64,000 bases of DNA, from NCBI GenBank assembly GCA_965216025.1, contig CBDCEX010000013.1, positions 310,001 through 374,000 on the forward strand. The letters run 5' to 3'. A model generated the notes under the pieces. The model worked only from the letters and a program-made list of their open reading frames with translations, did not search any database and was not told the origin of the DNA. The first letter of the stretch is position 1, and each line of letters starts with the position of its first letter. The stretch is from JADFQT01 sp965216025. Lineage in GTDB: Bacteria; Chloroflexota; Dehalococcoidia; Lucifugimonadales; UBA3495. The translations under genes were made by a program, and so were the position numbers. Shown in pieces: positions 26,971 to 36,002 of the stretch.

Positions 26971-27642
26971 CTAGGTTAAATTTTGTAGGAAAAACTGGGA
27001 CACTGGTCCAACCACCTGGCTTTCCATGCCCATCCAAAAGTGGTCGGCTCCATCGATAACGTGGAACTCCGGCGGCTGGACAAAGGAATCCAGCACCGCC
27101 TGCAACCCTTCGGCCCCAGCCAGCTTATCCCGGTTGCCCGTGATGATGAACTTGGGCCGCTGGTCCTTTTGCAGCGGAGTGGATTTCAACCGCTCCAACG
27201 ACGGGGACACGAAGGCGAAGACCTTGGGTCGCTTTTGCAATGCGGGGCTGCCCAGGATAACCCCAGTCCCGAAAGAGTACCCCAAAATGCCCACCCGGTC
27301 GCGGTCAACTTGCTGCCAGGCTCGCATAAAGTCCAGGGCGCCCAGGGCTTCCTCAAACTCCTTTTCACCCTTGGTGTGCTCGCCCTCACTGTTACCCACT
27401 CCCCGGAAATTGAAACGCAACACGGCAAAACCCTGCTCAACCAGCGCGAAGGCCACAGCCAGCACCACGTTATTGTCCATGTTGCCGCCGAAGAGGGGGT
27501 GGGGGTGGCAGATGACAACCCCCGGAACCTTGTGATTAGAAGTTTGGCCGTCGGCATCGTCGGGAGTGGCCACCACTCCTTCGAAATTCAGCCCTTTGGT
27601 TTTGAAGGTTACCGCACTCTGCCGCATCGCCCCGCCTCGCAA
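26971..27642 (-). CDS. Alpha/beta hydrolase (dienelactone-hydrolase-like)
   Basis: 223-aa serine hydrolase. The strand VICHPHPLFGGNMDNNVV carries the typical CHPHP motif, the nucleophile elbow is LGYSFG, and the acid and His lie in FIITGNRDKLAG and IDGADHFWMG. It belongs to the small alpha/beta-hydrolase group often annotated as YpfH/DUF or dienelactone hydrolase. The first methionine is 27642; MRQSAVTF at 27627 is an equally good start. It precedes lspA-rluD on the same strand with a 20-base gap and may be in the same operon. Confidence 0.85.
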   Translation of the reverse strand: MRGGAMRQSAVTFKTKGLNFEGVVATPDDADGQTSNHKVPGVVICHPHPLFGGNMDNNVVLAVAFALVEQGFAVLRFNFRGVGNSEGEHTKGEKEFEEALGALDFMRAWQQVDRDRVGILGYSFGTGVILGSPALQKRPKVFAFVSPSLERLKSTPLQKDQRPKFIITGNRDKLAGAEGLQAVLDSFVQPPEFHVIDGADHFWMGMESQVVGPVSQFFLQNLT

Positions 27643-27768
27643 ACGATATCTGTTCCCATATTAGGGAACTGAATAGTGTTTGGCAAGGAATCCTGCTAAA
27701 ATACCGGGCGATTAACGGGCGGCTCACCCGTCGATTTTATGTGCTTAGGAGTAGGTTAAGGAGGCGCA

Positions 27769-28827
27769 ATGGCAAGGATAGATCTGCGTAGCGATACCGT
27801 CACCCAGCCTTCGGACGAGATGCGCCGGGCCATGGCCGATGCCGAGGTGGGCGACGATGTTTACGGAGAGGACCCCTCGATAAACCGGCTCCAAGAAAGG
27901 GCCGCCGATCTGCTGGGCAAGGAGGCCGGATTGCTGATGGCTAGCGGGACCATGAGCAATCTGGTGGCCGCGCTGACCCACTGCCAGCGGGGCGATGAAA
28001 TCGTAATGGGCGACCAGGCCCATATGTTCTGGAACGAATCCGCCGGCGCTTCGGCGTTGGCCGGAGCCCAGATTCGCCTGGTCCCCAACGACTCCCAGGG
28101 CCGAATCGATCCGGATGACCTGCAAGGGGCCATCCGTCCCAGAGGCAACGTCCACATGCCTCCCACCACCCTGGTCTGCCTGGAGAACACCCACAACCGC
28201 TGTAGCGGGGGTGTGCTGACTCCAGAGGACACCAAGCGGGTCGCCGACGTGGCCCACGCCGCTGGTGCCCAGGTGCACCTGGACGGCGCGCGCATCTTCA
28301 ACGCCGCCGTGGCCCTGGAGGTGCCCGCCAAGGCGCTGGTCGAGGATGTTGACGACGTTTCCTTCTGCCTCTCCAAAGGCCTCAGCTGTCCGGTGGGTTC
28401 CGTCCTCTGCGGCTCTAAGGAGTTCATCGCGGGGGCCCACAAGTGGCGCAAGATGGTCGGCGGCGGTATGCGGCAGGCCGGAATTCTGGCAGCGGCCGGT
28501 TTGGTGGCGCTGGATAGTATGGTGGATCGGCTGGCCGAGGATCACGCCAACGCCCGCCGTTTGGCCCAGGGACTGGCCAACATCGACGGGATTTCCGTTG
28601 ACCCGGATACGATTCACACCAACATCGTCATATTCGAAGTCGACCAGGCCGTTGGCACAGCCAACCAGGTAATCGACGCCCTGGCCGAGGAGGGGGTGCT
28701 GGTTACCTACCCCGGCCAGCAGTCCCTGCGCATGGTCACCCACCGCCACATCGCCGGCGCCGATATTGACGACGCCCTGGGCCGCGTCTCCAGCGTGGTG
28801 CGGCGGCTCAAGGCCCAGGCCGGATAG
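27769..28827 (+). CDS. ltaE: Low-specificity L-threonine aldolase
   Basis: 352-aa PLP-dependent beta-eliminating lyase fold type I enzyme cleaving L-threonine (or allo-threonine) to glycine and acetaldehyde. N-terminal DLRSDTVTQPSDEMRRAMAD is diagnostic, EDPSINRLQERAA follows, and the PLP-lysine lies in CLSKGLSCPVGS. Length and order match the family. GGAGGCGC before the ATG is a usable ribosome site. Cytoplasmic. The isochorismatase-like gene follows 93 bases later. Confidence 0.93.
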   Translation: MARIDLRSDTVTQPSDEMRRAMADAEVGDDVYGEDPSINRLQERAADLLGKEAGLLMASGTMSNLVAALTHCQRGDEIVMGDQAHMFWNESAGASALAGAQIRLVPNDSQGRIDPDDLQGAIRPRGNVHMPPTTLVCLENTHNRCSGGVLTPEDTKRVADVAHAAGAQVHLDGARIFNAAVALEVPAKALVEDVDDVSFCLSKGLSCPVGSVLCGSKEFIAGAHKWRKMVGGGMRQAGILAAAGLVALDSMVDRLAEDHANARRLAQGLANIDGISVDPDTIHTNIVIFEVDQAVGTANQVIDALAEEGVLVTYPGQQSLRMVTHRHIAGADIDDALGRVSSVVRRLKAQAG

Positions 28828-28920
28828 CCTCAGGTGACCTAATTCCCAGCCTGCCTGGTCTATTGGGTCAGTATCCTGCCACCCGATAGCTTCTGCCACG
28901 GTCCTTGGGAGGTAAACGCA

Positions 28921-29505
28921 ATGGCTGATATAACTCTGGACAAATCCAAAACTGCGCTGCTCATCGCCGACTTTTACGCCGACATGATGAGCACCATACC
29001 CCATGCGGTGGAGCGCAGGGTGGTGGAGAAGACCCAGGCCCTGCAAAAGGCCGCCCGGGACGCCGGTATCCTGATCTGCTACTCGGCCACGGTGTTCCGC
29101 CCCGGGTACATCGAGATCAGCGACCGCAACAAGACCTTCAGCCAGCGCAAGACCTCGGGCCAGCCGGCCATCGGCGACCCCTTGCAGGTAATTCACTCCG
29201 GCGTGAAGCCCATCGAGGGTGAGGTGGTGGTGGGGAAGCACCGGGTCAACGCCCTTTTCGGCACCGACTTAGACATGACCCTGAAAGCCAACGACATCCA
29301 CAACCTGATACTGCTGGGTTACGCCACCAGCGGCGTAGTGCTGTCCACCACCCGCTACGCCGCCGACCTGGACTACCGCCTTTACATCGTCGAGGACTGC
29401 TGCGCCGACCAGGATGCCGAGGTCCACGACTTTCTGACCCAGCGCATCTTCCCCCGCCAGGCCGACGTGGTACAGTCCGAGGACGTGATTAAGGCCCTGG
29501 GCTAG
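28921..29505 (+). CDS. Isochorismatase-like hydrolase lacking the usual catalytic Cys
   Basis: 194-aa member of the cysteine-hydrolase (isochorismatase) superfamily. The N-terminal ALLIADFYADM supplies the Asp, VVVGKHRVNALFGTDL the Lys. At the position where the nucleophile usually sits (TNxCV) the protein has YATSGVVLST, so the Cys is missing. A subgroup with TSGVVLST is known from memory in actinobacteria and proteobacteria; its activity is uncertain. A ribosome site GGGAGG precedes the ATG. Its stop overlaps the stop of the convergent rarA gene within one CTAG. Confidence 0.85.
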   Translation: MADITLDKSKTALLIADFYADMMSTIPHAVERRVVEKTQALQKAARDAGILICYSATVFRPGYIEISDRNKTFSQRKTSGQPAIGDPLQVIHSGVKPIEGEVVVGKHRVNALFGTDLDMTLKANDIHNLILLGYATSGVVLSTTRYAADLDYRLYIVEDCCADQDAEVHDFLTQRIFPRQADVVQSEDVIKALG

Positions 29506-30857
29506 CTGGAGCCCCCCGCACTATCCGCTCCCCACCATCTTTCCAGCCGCTCCTTGATCTCCTTCTCTTGCCCCTCGGTTGAGGGCTGGAAGTAGCGACG
29601 CCCTTGAACCGATGGCGGCAGGTAATCCTGCTCGGTGAAGTGGCCCTCGTACTCGTGGGCATACCGGTACCCTTTGCCGTACCCCATGCCCGACATCAAC
29701 CCGGTCACCGCGTTGCGCAGGTGCAGCGGCACCGGATCGTTGGGCAGCTTCCGCACATCCTCCAGGGCATTCTCCAGCGCCTGGTAGGCCGAGTTGCTCT
29801 TGGGCGCGGTGGCCAGATAAACCGTGGCCTCGGCCAGGGGTATTCGCGCCTCCGGCATCCCCAGAAAGTGCACCGCCTGCTGCATAGCCACCGCCACGGA
29901 CAACGCTTCGGGCTGAGCCAGCCCAATATCCTCGGCGGCCAGGACCACCAAACGCCGAGCGATAAACAGCGGGTCTTCTCCGGCGTCAATCATGCGGGCC
30001 AGCCAGTAGAGCGCGCCGTCCGGCGAGGAGCCGCGCACCGATTTTATAAACGCGGAGATGGTGTCGTAGTGACCATCCCCCGCCTTGTCATACAGGGGAG
30101 ACCGGCGTTGCAGAGCGTCGGAAATGATCTCCTGAGTAATGATGCGGCGGCCTTCTTTTTCGACTGAAACCGGGTCCGCCGAAACCGCGTAGGCCGCGGT
30201 CTCCAGGGCGTTCAGCCCGATACGGGCGTCGCCATTGGCCACGTTAACCAGCTGCTCCAGGGCCTCGGGCTCCAGCTCCACCCCTAAATGACCCAATCCC
30301 CGCTCCTGGTCCGCCAAGGCCGCGGCAATGATGCTTTGCATTTCCTCGGGCAGCAGGGCCTGCAAAGCGAACACCCGGCATCGAGAGAGCAGGGGCGCTA
30401 CCACCTCGAAGGATGGATTCTCCGTCGTGGCACCGATAAACGTAACCGTCCCGTCTTCGACGTGGGGCAGGATCACATCCTGCTGGGCCTTGTTGAATCG
30501 GTGAATCTCGTCGACGAACAGAATGGTCCGTTGCTGATACATCGCCTGGCGTTCCCGGGCCTCAGCGACGATCCGGCGCAGGTCGGCAACGCCCGAAGTG
30601 ACGGCGCTTACCGGCTCGAAATGGGCTTGCGTAGCCCCGGCCACCAGCCGGGCCAGGGTAGTTTTGCCGCTGCCGGGCGGGCCCCAGAAGATGCAGGAGG
30701 GCAGCCGGTCGGCGGCTATGGCCCGCCGCAGCACCCGCTCCTCGGCCATGATGTGCTGCTGTCCAACGAACTCCTCAAAGGTTGCCGGGCGGATACGCTC
30801 GGCCAGCGGAGCCTGCTGCTTGGCCTGGGGCTGGCGTCCATGCTCGAATAAAGCCAC
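29502..30857 (-). CDS. rarA: Replication-associated recombination protein A
   Basis: 451-aa AAA+ ATPase (RarA/MgsA, Mgs1/WRNIP1 family) acting at stalled replication forks. Walker A GPPGSGKTTLA, Walker B with FVDEIHRFNKAQQD, sensor 1 GATTENPSF, then the C-terminal clamp-loader-like tetramerisation region with YDKAGDGHYDTISAFIKS. The GTG at 30857 (VALFEHGRQPQ) is preferred over the ORF's first ATG (30893), because AGGAG precedes it by seven bases and family members begin at this point. Confidence 0.93.
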   Translation of the reverse strand: MALFEHGRQPQAKQQAPLAERIRPATFEEFVGQQHIMAEERVLRRAIAADRLPSCIFWGPPGSGKTTLARLVAGATQAHFEPVSAVTSGVADLRRIVAEARERQAMYQQRTILFVDEIHRFNKAQQDVILPHVEDGTVTFIGATTENPSFEVVAPLLSRCRVFALQALLPEEMQSIIAAALADQERGLGHLGVELEPEALEQLVNVANGDARIGLNALETAAYAVSADPVSVEKEGRRIITQEIISDALQRRSPLYDKAGDGHYDTISAFIKSVRGSSPDGALYWLARMIDAGEDPLFIARRLVVLAAEDIGLAQPEALSVAVAMQQAVHFLGMPEARIPLAEATVYLATAPKSNSAYQALENALEDVRKLPNDPVPLHLRNAVTGLMSGMGYGKGYRYAHEYEGHFTEQDYLPPSVQGRRYFQPSTEGQEKEIKERLERWWGADSAGGSS

Positions 30858-30928
30858 GGTTATGCTCCTGGAACTTCTCGGTCCGCCCGGCATGCGTTTA
30901 GTCTGGCCAGGGTAGAGCTAAGCTGCCC

Positions 30929-31936
30929 CTAGCGGAAGTGGGGCATGACCTTCTGGGCGAAGAGCTCCATGGACTGGACCACCTCCCGGTGGGGAAGCAT
31001 GCCGCCGGTGTTGAACCAGCACATGAACTCCTGTGGGTTGAACAACTCCCGAAAGAATTTCAGCTTGGCAACCACCTGCTCCGGTGTGCCGATGGCGGCA
31101 AAGTCCGAACGCACCTCTTCGTAGTCCCGACTGGCCGCCCGAGCAGCGGGTCCGGACCGGTTCTGCCGCAGCGTGCCCAGATAGTTGTTGATGGTTAACT
31201 TGTACCCGCTTTTGATTTTGTCGGAGTCTTCCGTAACATAAACCGGCAGGTTGATATTGACCCTTTTCGACCCGGCATTATGTCCACTTCGGGCCAGAGC
31301 GCTCCGATAGTCCTCCAGGCCGGTCAGGGCCCCCTCCCTGGACACCACCAACGGCGCCACCAGAATGTTGTGTCCCAGCTCCCCGACCAGCCCAAAGGTG
31401 TCAGCGCTATTGGCGGCAATGTATACCGGCGGATAGGGCTGCTGAGCGGGTTTAGGAACCACGTTAACTTCCTGAACCTGGTAGAACTCGCCGCTGAAGC
31501 AGGCCTCCTCCCGGGTCCAGGCGTGGATGATCAATTCCAGAGCCTCCAAGAACCGGGCCCGGCCCTCCTCCATATCCACACCATAACCGGCGTACTGGCG
31601 TGGTTGGGAGCCTCGCCCAATACCGAATATGGCCCGACCCTCGGACAGCAGGTCCAGCGTGGCCACCTCTTCAGCAAGCCGGACCGGCTGGTGCAACGGC
31701 ACCAGATTAACCGCGGTGCCAATCTTGATCCGCTCGGTTACCTGGGCGATGGCCGAGGCCAGCAGTAGCGGGGCGGGCATGACGGAGAACCGGGGGTTGA
31801 AATGCAGTTCGGCCAGCCACACCTGGTCGAAGCCCAGCTCGTCCGCCAATATGGCCTGGGCAATAGTGTCCTGGTAGCGGAGTTGGGGAGTTTGCTCCAC
31901 ACCGCAGGGCAACTGATAAAAAACGCCAAATTCCAT
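30929..31936 (-). CDS. LLM-class flavin-dependent oxidoreductase
   Basis: 335-aa luciferase-like monooxygenase. MEFGVFYQLPCG, DQVWLAELHFNPRFSVMPAP, and GRAIFGIGRGSQPRQYAGYG follow the family pattern; the C-terminal MELFAQKVMPHF helix matches the two paralogues at 3161 and 4525. No substrate can be named. There is no strong ribosome site before ATG 31936, and 'gggat' eleven bases upstream is the best candidate. It is encoded between rarA and the acyl-CoA carboxylase gene, all on the minus strand. Confidence 0.9.
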   Translation of the reverse strand: MEFGVFYQLPCGVEQTPQLRYQDTIAQAILADELGFDQVWLAELHFNPRFSVMPAPLLLASAIAQVTERIKIGTAVNLVPLHQPVRLAEEVATLDLLSEGRAIFGIGRGSQPRQYAGYGVDMEEGRARFLEALELIIHAWTREEACFSGEFYQVQEVNVVPKPAQQPYPPVYIAANSADTFGLVGELGHNILVAPLVVSREGALTGLEDYRSALARSGHNAGSKRVNINLPVYVTEDSDKIKSGYKLTINNYLGTLRQNRSGPAARAASRDYEEVRSDFAAIGTPEQVVAKLKFFRELFNPQEFMCWFNTGGMLPHREVVQSMELFAQKVMPHFR

Positions 31937-32017
31937 TTAAATATCCCGTTAAATATCCCGAATCCTAGACCGGAATGCGCCCCTTGCTTAAGAGCCTTTG
32001 TGAGATGCATTCTTCTC

Positions 32018-32094
32018 GTCATTGCGAGCAAAGCAATCTAGCCCCTTTGGGATTGCTTCGTCGTCCCGATTACATCTGGACTTCTCGCAATGAC
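32018..32094 (+). repeat. Dispersed intergenic repeat, short copy F
   Basis: A short form of the family: GTCATTGCGAGCAAAGCAATC at the left and CTTCTCGCAATGAC at the right, with gggattgcttcgtcgtcccg inside. Only the outer modules are kept; the 'ggttcgacgggctcaccacg' module is absent. Confidence 0.7.
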
Positions 32095-32107
32095 ATTTTA
32101 AACCCCT

Positions 32108-33688
32108 CTAAAGGGGGATATTTCCGTGCTTCTTGGCGGGCAGGCTGTCCCGCTTGTTCCGCAACATCTCCAAGGACTTTATGATCATCGGCCGGGTCTC
32201 CGCCGGATCCACCACGTCGTCCAGATAACCCCGATTGGCGGCCACGTAGGGATTGGTGAATTTGTCCTGATAGTCTTGGGCCAGGTTCCGTCGCAGAGCC
32301 TGAGCATCCTCCGCCTGGGCCAGCTCTTCCCGATATATTATGTTAACCGCCCCTTCCGGTCCCATCACAGCGATTTCCGCCGAGGGCCAGGCCAGGTTGA
32401 TGTCGGTCCGCAGGTGTTTGCTGCTCATGACAATATACGCCCCGCCGTAGGCCTTGCGGGTGATAACCCCTATCTTGGGCACGGTAGCTTCGGCGTAAGC
32501 GAAGATCAGCTTGGCTCCGTGCCGTATGATGCCGCCGTATTCCTGGTCCACCCCAGGCATGAACCCGGGAACGTCCACCAGTGTCACCAGAGGGATGTTG
32601 AAGCAGTCGCAGAAGCGGACGAAGCGCGCCGCTTTGCCTGAAGCGTTGATGTCCAGCACACCGGCCAAATAGGCCGGCTGATTACCCACCAGACCAACCG
32701 AGCGCCCGTTAAACCGCCCGAAACCGACCACGACGTTGGGCGCGAAGCTGGATTGGACCTCCATGAAGTCCTCTTCATCCACAATCCGGTAGATGATGTC
32801 TCTGACGTCATAGGGGCGATTCGGATCATCCGGAACCAAATAGCGCAATTCCGGATCGCTGCGGGTCGGCGGATCATCGGTGGGTATAGTCGGCGCGTCG
32901 TCCATGTTATTCGGGGGAAGAAAGCTGAGCAGCCGTCTCACCTCCTCCAAACATTCCTCCTCGCTCTCGTAGACGAAGTGGGCCACACCGCTGCGAGAGG
33001 CGTGGGTGTCGGCGCCCCCCAACTCCTCATGGGTTACCTCGGCACCGGTCACAGTCTTGACCACATCGGGGCCGGTGATGTACATCTGCCCGGTGCCCCT
33101 GACCATGAAGATAAAGTCGGTGATGGCCGGCGAGTAAACCGCGCCGCCGGCGGCCGGGCCCATGATGACTGAGATCTGGGGCACCACTCCGGAATATAGG
33201 GTGTTCCTGAGGAAGATATCGCCATAAGCCGCCAGGCTATTGGCCCCTTCCTGGATGCGAGCGCCCCCCGAATCGTTCAGGCCCACCACCGGACAGCCGG
33301 TCTTGCCCGCCAGGTCCATGACCTTGCAGATCTTTTGGCCCACGGCTTCCGACAGGGAACCGCCGAAGACGGTGAAGTCCTGAGCGTAGGCAAAAACCTG
33401 GCGTCCGTCGACCTGGCCATATCCAGTGACCACAGCGTCGCCCAAAAACTTCCGTTCCGCCAGCCCGAAGTCGGTGGCGCGATGGGTTACGAAGGAGTCC
33501 ATCTCCTGGAAAGTACCCTCATCCATCAGCTTGGCCAGCCGCTCCCTAGCGGTGAGCTTTCCACGGCTGTGCTGCGCATCGATGCGCTGCTGGCCCCCAC
33601 CCTTTTGGGCTTGCTGGCGCATCTCGTTGAGGGCTTCCATCTTCTGGTCGATGGCCCGGTTCCCTATGCCCCGGTTCTCTGATGCCAC
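32108..33688 (-). CDS. Acyl-CoA (propionyl/methylmalonyl-CoA) carboxylase beta subunit
   Basis: 526-aa carboxyltransferase subunit transferring CO2 from carboxybiotin to an acyl-CoA. The N-terminal acyl-CoA half includes LNDSGGARIQEGANSLAAYG and GPAAGGAVYSPAITDF; the C-terminal half has VPGFMPGVDQEYGGIIRHGA and KAYGGAYIVMSSKH. Start is GTG 33688 (MASENRGIG), with GGGGGAAAG upstream. Related to PccB and to the methylmalonyl-CoA decarboxylase alpha subunit, and these cannot be told apart without the biotin partner, which is not nearby. ISAs1 copy 3 begins 88 bases upstream. Confidence 0.9.
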   Translation of the reverse strand: MASENRGIGNRAIDQKMEALNEMRQQAQKGGGQQRIDAQHSRGKLTARERLAKLMDEGTFQEMDSFVTHRATDFGLAERKFLGDAVVTGYGQVDGRQVFAYAQDFTVFGGSLSEAVGQKICKVMDLAGKTGCPVVGLNDSGGARIQEGANSLAAYGDIFLRNTLYSGVVPQISVIMGPAAGGAVYSPAITDFIFMVRGTGQMYITGPDVVKTVTGAEVTHEELGGADTHASRSGVAHFVYESEEECLEEVRRLLSFLPPNNMDDAPTIPTDDPPTRSDPELRYLVPDDPNRPYDVRDIIYRIVDEEDFMEVQSSFAPNVVVGFGRFNGRSVGLVGNQPAYLAGVLDINASGKAARFVRFCDCFNIPLVTLVDVPGFMPGVDQEYGGIIRHGAKLIFAYAEATVPKIGVITRKAYGGAYIVMSSKHLRTDINLAWPSAEIAVMGPEGAVNIIYREELAQAEDAQALRRNLAQDYQDKFTNPYVAANRGYLDDVVDPAETRPMIIKSLEMLRNKRDSLPAKKHGNIPL

Positions 33689-33776
33689 TTACTTTCCCCC
33701 GGTTTGCAGCCATGGCGAAGCAGGCTCATGCTAGCAGAGGCCCGGTATTCCATGCAAGACGGCAAGGCAGGAGATG

Positions 33777-35049
33777 CAGGGCCTTTTCATTTTCTCAAAA
33801 TAGTATAAAATTATTACCAGTTTAAGCGGGAGGGAAGGATGATGACTTTGAGAGAAACGCTGGATTTGGTGCCTGACTTCCGGAGTAGCCAAGGGCGACG
33901 CCACTCTTTGGGGGCGATCCTGGCCTTGGCCACCTGTGCCATGCTGTGCGGCGCCCGCAGCTTATACGCCATAGCTCAATGGGGGCGGGACCAAGGGGGT
34001 GCTACGGCGCAGCTTTTGGGGTTCAGCCAGGAGAAGACACCCTGCGTGGCCACCCTCCACCGGGTGTTCAAGGGCCTGGACGTGGCGGCCTTTGAGGCAG
34101 AAGTCGGCAACTGGCTGGCAAATAGCGGGGTAGAGGCGGATGACCCCCTGTCCCTGGACGGGAAAACCTTGCGAGGGGTCCACGGCCAAGAGATACCCGG
34201 GGTCCATCTGGTGTCGGCCTACGCTAGCCGCGCTGGGGCAGTGCTGGCGCAGGTAGCTGCGCCGGGCAAAGGGGAAGAATTGGCGGCGGTCAAAGAAGTA
34301 TTGGGCCAGGTACCCCTGAAGGGTCGGGTAGTAGTGGCTGATGCCTTACTGACCCAACGGAAAGTCTGTGAGCAGATTGTGGCAGGCGGCGGAGAGTATC
34401 TGCTGCCAGTTAAAGAGAATCAGCCCACCTTGCGCCGAGACCTGGAGGTGGCTTTTTCCCCTGCTAGGAACTGAGAGGGCTGGTGGGCCAACCGTACCTC
34501 CCTGGCTGGCAGCGGAGTGGCGAGCACGCGGGGCCAAGCTGACGGTCTGGGCCGATGCTCCAGTAAAGCGGCGTCATGGGCGGCTGGAGCGGCGAGAGTT
34601 GTGGGCCTTGGCCGACCCAGAGCTAAATGGCTACGTGGGCAGCGCTGGGACGGTCGGGGAAGCGTGGCCGCATCTGCAACAGGTGTGTCGGCTAGAGCGC
34701 CAGCGGGTCGTGAAGGGCAAGAAACAGGTGGCTGTGAGCTATGCAATTAGCAGTCTCCCAGCCACTGATGCCGATGCCAGGCGATTGTTGAGCCTTTCCC
34801 GTGGGCACTGGGGCATCGAGAACCGCCTCCACTGGGTACGGGATGTGACCTTCGACGAGGACCGCTCTCAGGTGCGCACTGGGGCCGCCCCTCAGGTTCT
34901 GGCGGGCCCGCGGAACCTGGTCATCAGCTTGGTACGCCGGGCTGGGCATTCCAACGTAGCCGCTGCACTACGCCGCCACAAAGCCCATCTCAGCGAAGCT
35001 TTCGACATGATGGGCTTTACCTACCAGGCAGGAGAATGAAAAGGCCCTG
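33777..35049 (+). mobile_element. ISAs1-family insertion sequence, copy 3
   Basis: 1273 bp, same length as copy 2. The left end is CAGGGCCTTTTCATTTTCTC and the right end AATGAAAAGGCCCTG. The 10-base target repeat gcaggagatg is present at 33767-33776 and 35050-35059. Nearly identical to copy 2, so the insertions are recent. Confidence 0.95.
33839..35039 (+). CDS. ISAs1-family transposase, two overlapping frames
   Basis: ORF1 33839-34474 and the +1-frame remainder to 35039, arranged exactly as in copy 2. The shared break lies at GGCTTTTTCCCCTGC (about 34450-34465). Motifs LSLDGKTLRGVHGQE, EYLLPVKENQPTL, HGRLERRELW and HWGIENRLHWVRDVTFDE are intact. Differences from copy 2 include A to P in 'LAGPRN' and N to K in 'RRHKAHL' near the C-terminus. 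Confidence 0.8.
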
Positions 35050-35117
35050 GCAGGAGATGCCGGTGTACAATAAAGGGCGATTTAAAAACGTTACCAAAGC
35101 GACCCAAGAGTCTGCGA

Positions 35118-36002
35118 ATGGGAATGCCCCGATCAAATCCACTCACGAATCCGCTCACCTCTCCCCAGCTAAAGGTAGCCAACAGCGAACCACTGATCTG
35201 GGGCCGGCGCACCTACATAATGGGAATCATCAACGTTAGCCCTGATTCCTTTGCCGGAGATGGGCTTGGTTCGGACCTGCCGGCCGTCGTCGAACAGGCG
35301 CTGCGGTTCCAGGCCGAGGGAGCCGACCTGCTGGACCTCGGCGCCCAGTCGACGCGCCCCGGCCACACTCAGATTTCCGTCGAGGAGGAGCTGGCCCGCC
35401 TGCTGCCGGCCCTGGAAGCCGTTGTCCCTGAAGTTGCTCTGCCCATTAGCGTGGACACCTACCGGTCCCCGGTGGCTAGTCGCGCGGTGGAGGCCGGAGC
35501 CAATCTGATCAACGACATATGGGGCCTAAAGGCCGACCCGAAAATCGCCGAGGTAGCCGCCCACCACGGCGTGCCTTTAATTCTAATGCACAATCAGAAA
35601 GGGACCGATTACCAGGAACTGCTGCCCGACATATTCGCCAGCTTGCGCCAAAGTATCCTGCTAGCCACCGGCGCCGGTGTCGAACCTCGAAACATCATCC
35701 TGGACCCTGGAATTGGCTTCGGCAAGACTCCGGACCACAACCTGGAAATTCTGCGGAGACTGGCTGAGTTTCGGGCTTTGGACCATCCCCTGCTGGTGGG
35801 CACCTCCCGCAAATCCACCATCGGCCGGGTGCTTGACCTGCCCGTCGACCAGCGGGTTGAGGGCACCGCGGCTACCGTGGCGCTTTCCATAGCTGGGGGC
35901 GCAGATATCGTGCGGGTCCACGATGTCAAAGAGATGGTTCGGGTGTGCCGCATGACCGACGCCATCGTGCGAAACTGGAGGCCTGCCGGATGGACGCCCT
36001 AA
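35118..36002 (+). CDS. folP: Dihydropteroate synthase
   Basis: 294-aa TIM-barrel enzyme joining p-aminobenzoate with dihydropterin pyrophosphate in folate synthesis. Signature 1 is IMGIINVSPDSFAGDG, signature 2 is ADLLDLGAQSTRPG, followed by the IDPGIGFGK equivalent ILDPGIGFGKT and the conserved GTSRKSTIG loop. The first 30 residues are unconserved, so translation may begin at a later start. ISAs1 copy 3 lies 70 bases upstream. The last 13 bases overlap folK, giving a tight folP-folK pair. Confidence 0.93.
   Translation: MGMPRSNPLTNPLTSPQLKVANSEPLIWGRRTYIMGIINVSPDSFAGDGLGSDLPAVVEQALRFQAEGADLLDLGAQSTRPGHTQISVEEELARLLPALEAVVPEVALPISVDTYRSPVASRAVEAGANLINDIWGLKADPKIAEVAAHHGVPLILMHNQKGTDYQELLPDIFASLRQSILLATGAGVEPRNIILDPGIGFGKTPDHNLEILRRLAEFRALDHPLLVGTSRKSTIGRVLDLPVDQRVEGTAATVALSIAGGADIVRVHDVKEMVRVCRMTDAIVRNWRPAGWTP

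Noticed and set aside
27745..29241. Long minus-strand open frame of 498 codons opposite ltaE and the isochorismatase gene
   Set aside because: It mirrors the third-codon-position GC of real + strand genes, spans two unrelated genes and their gap, and has no family motif or ribosome site.
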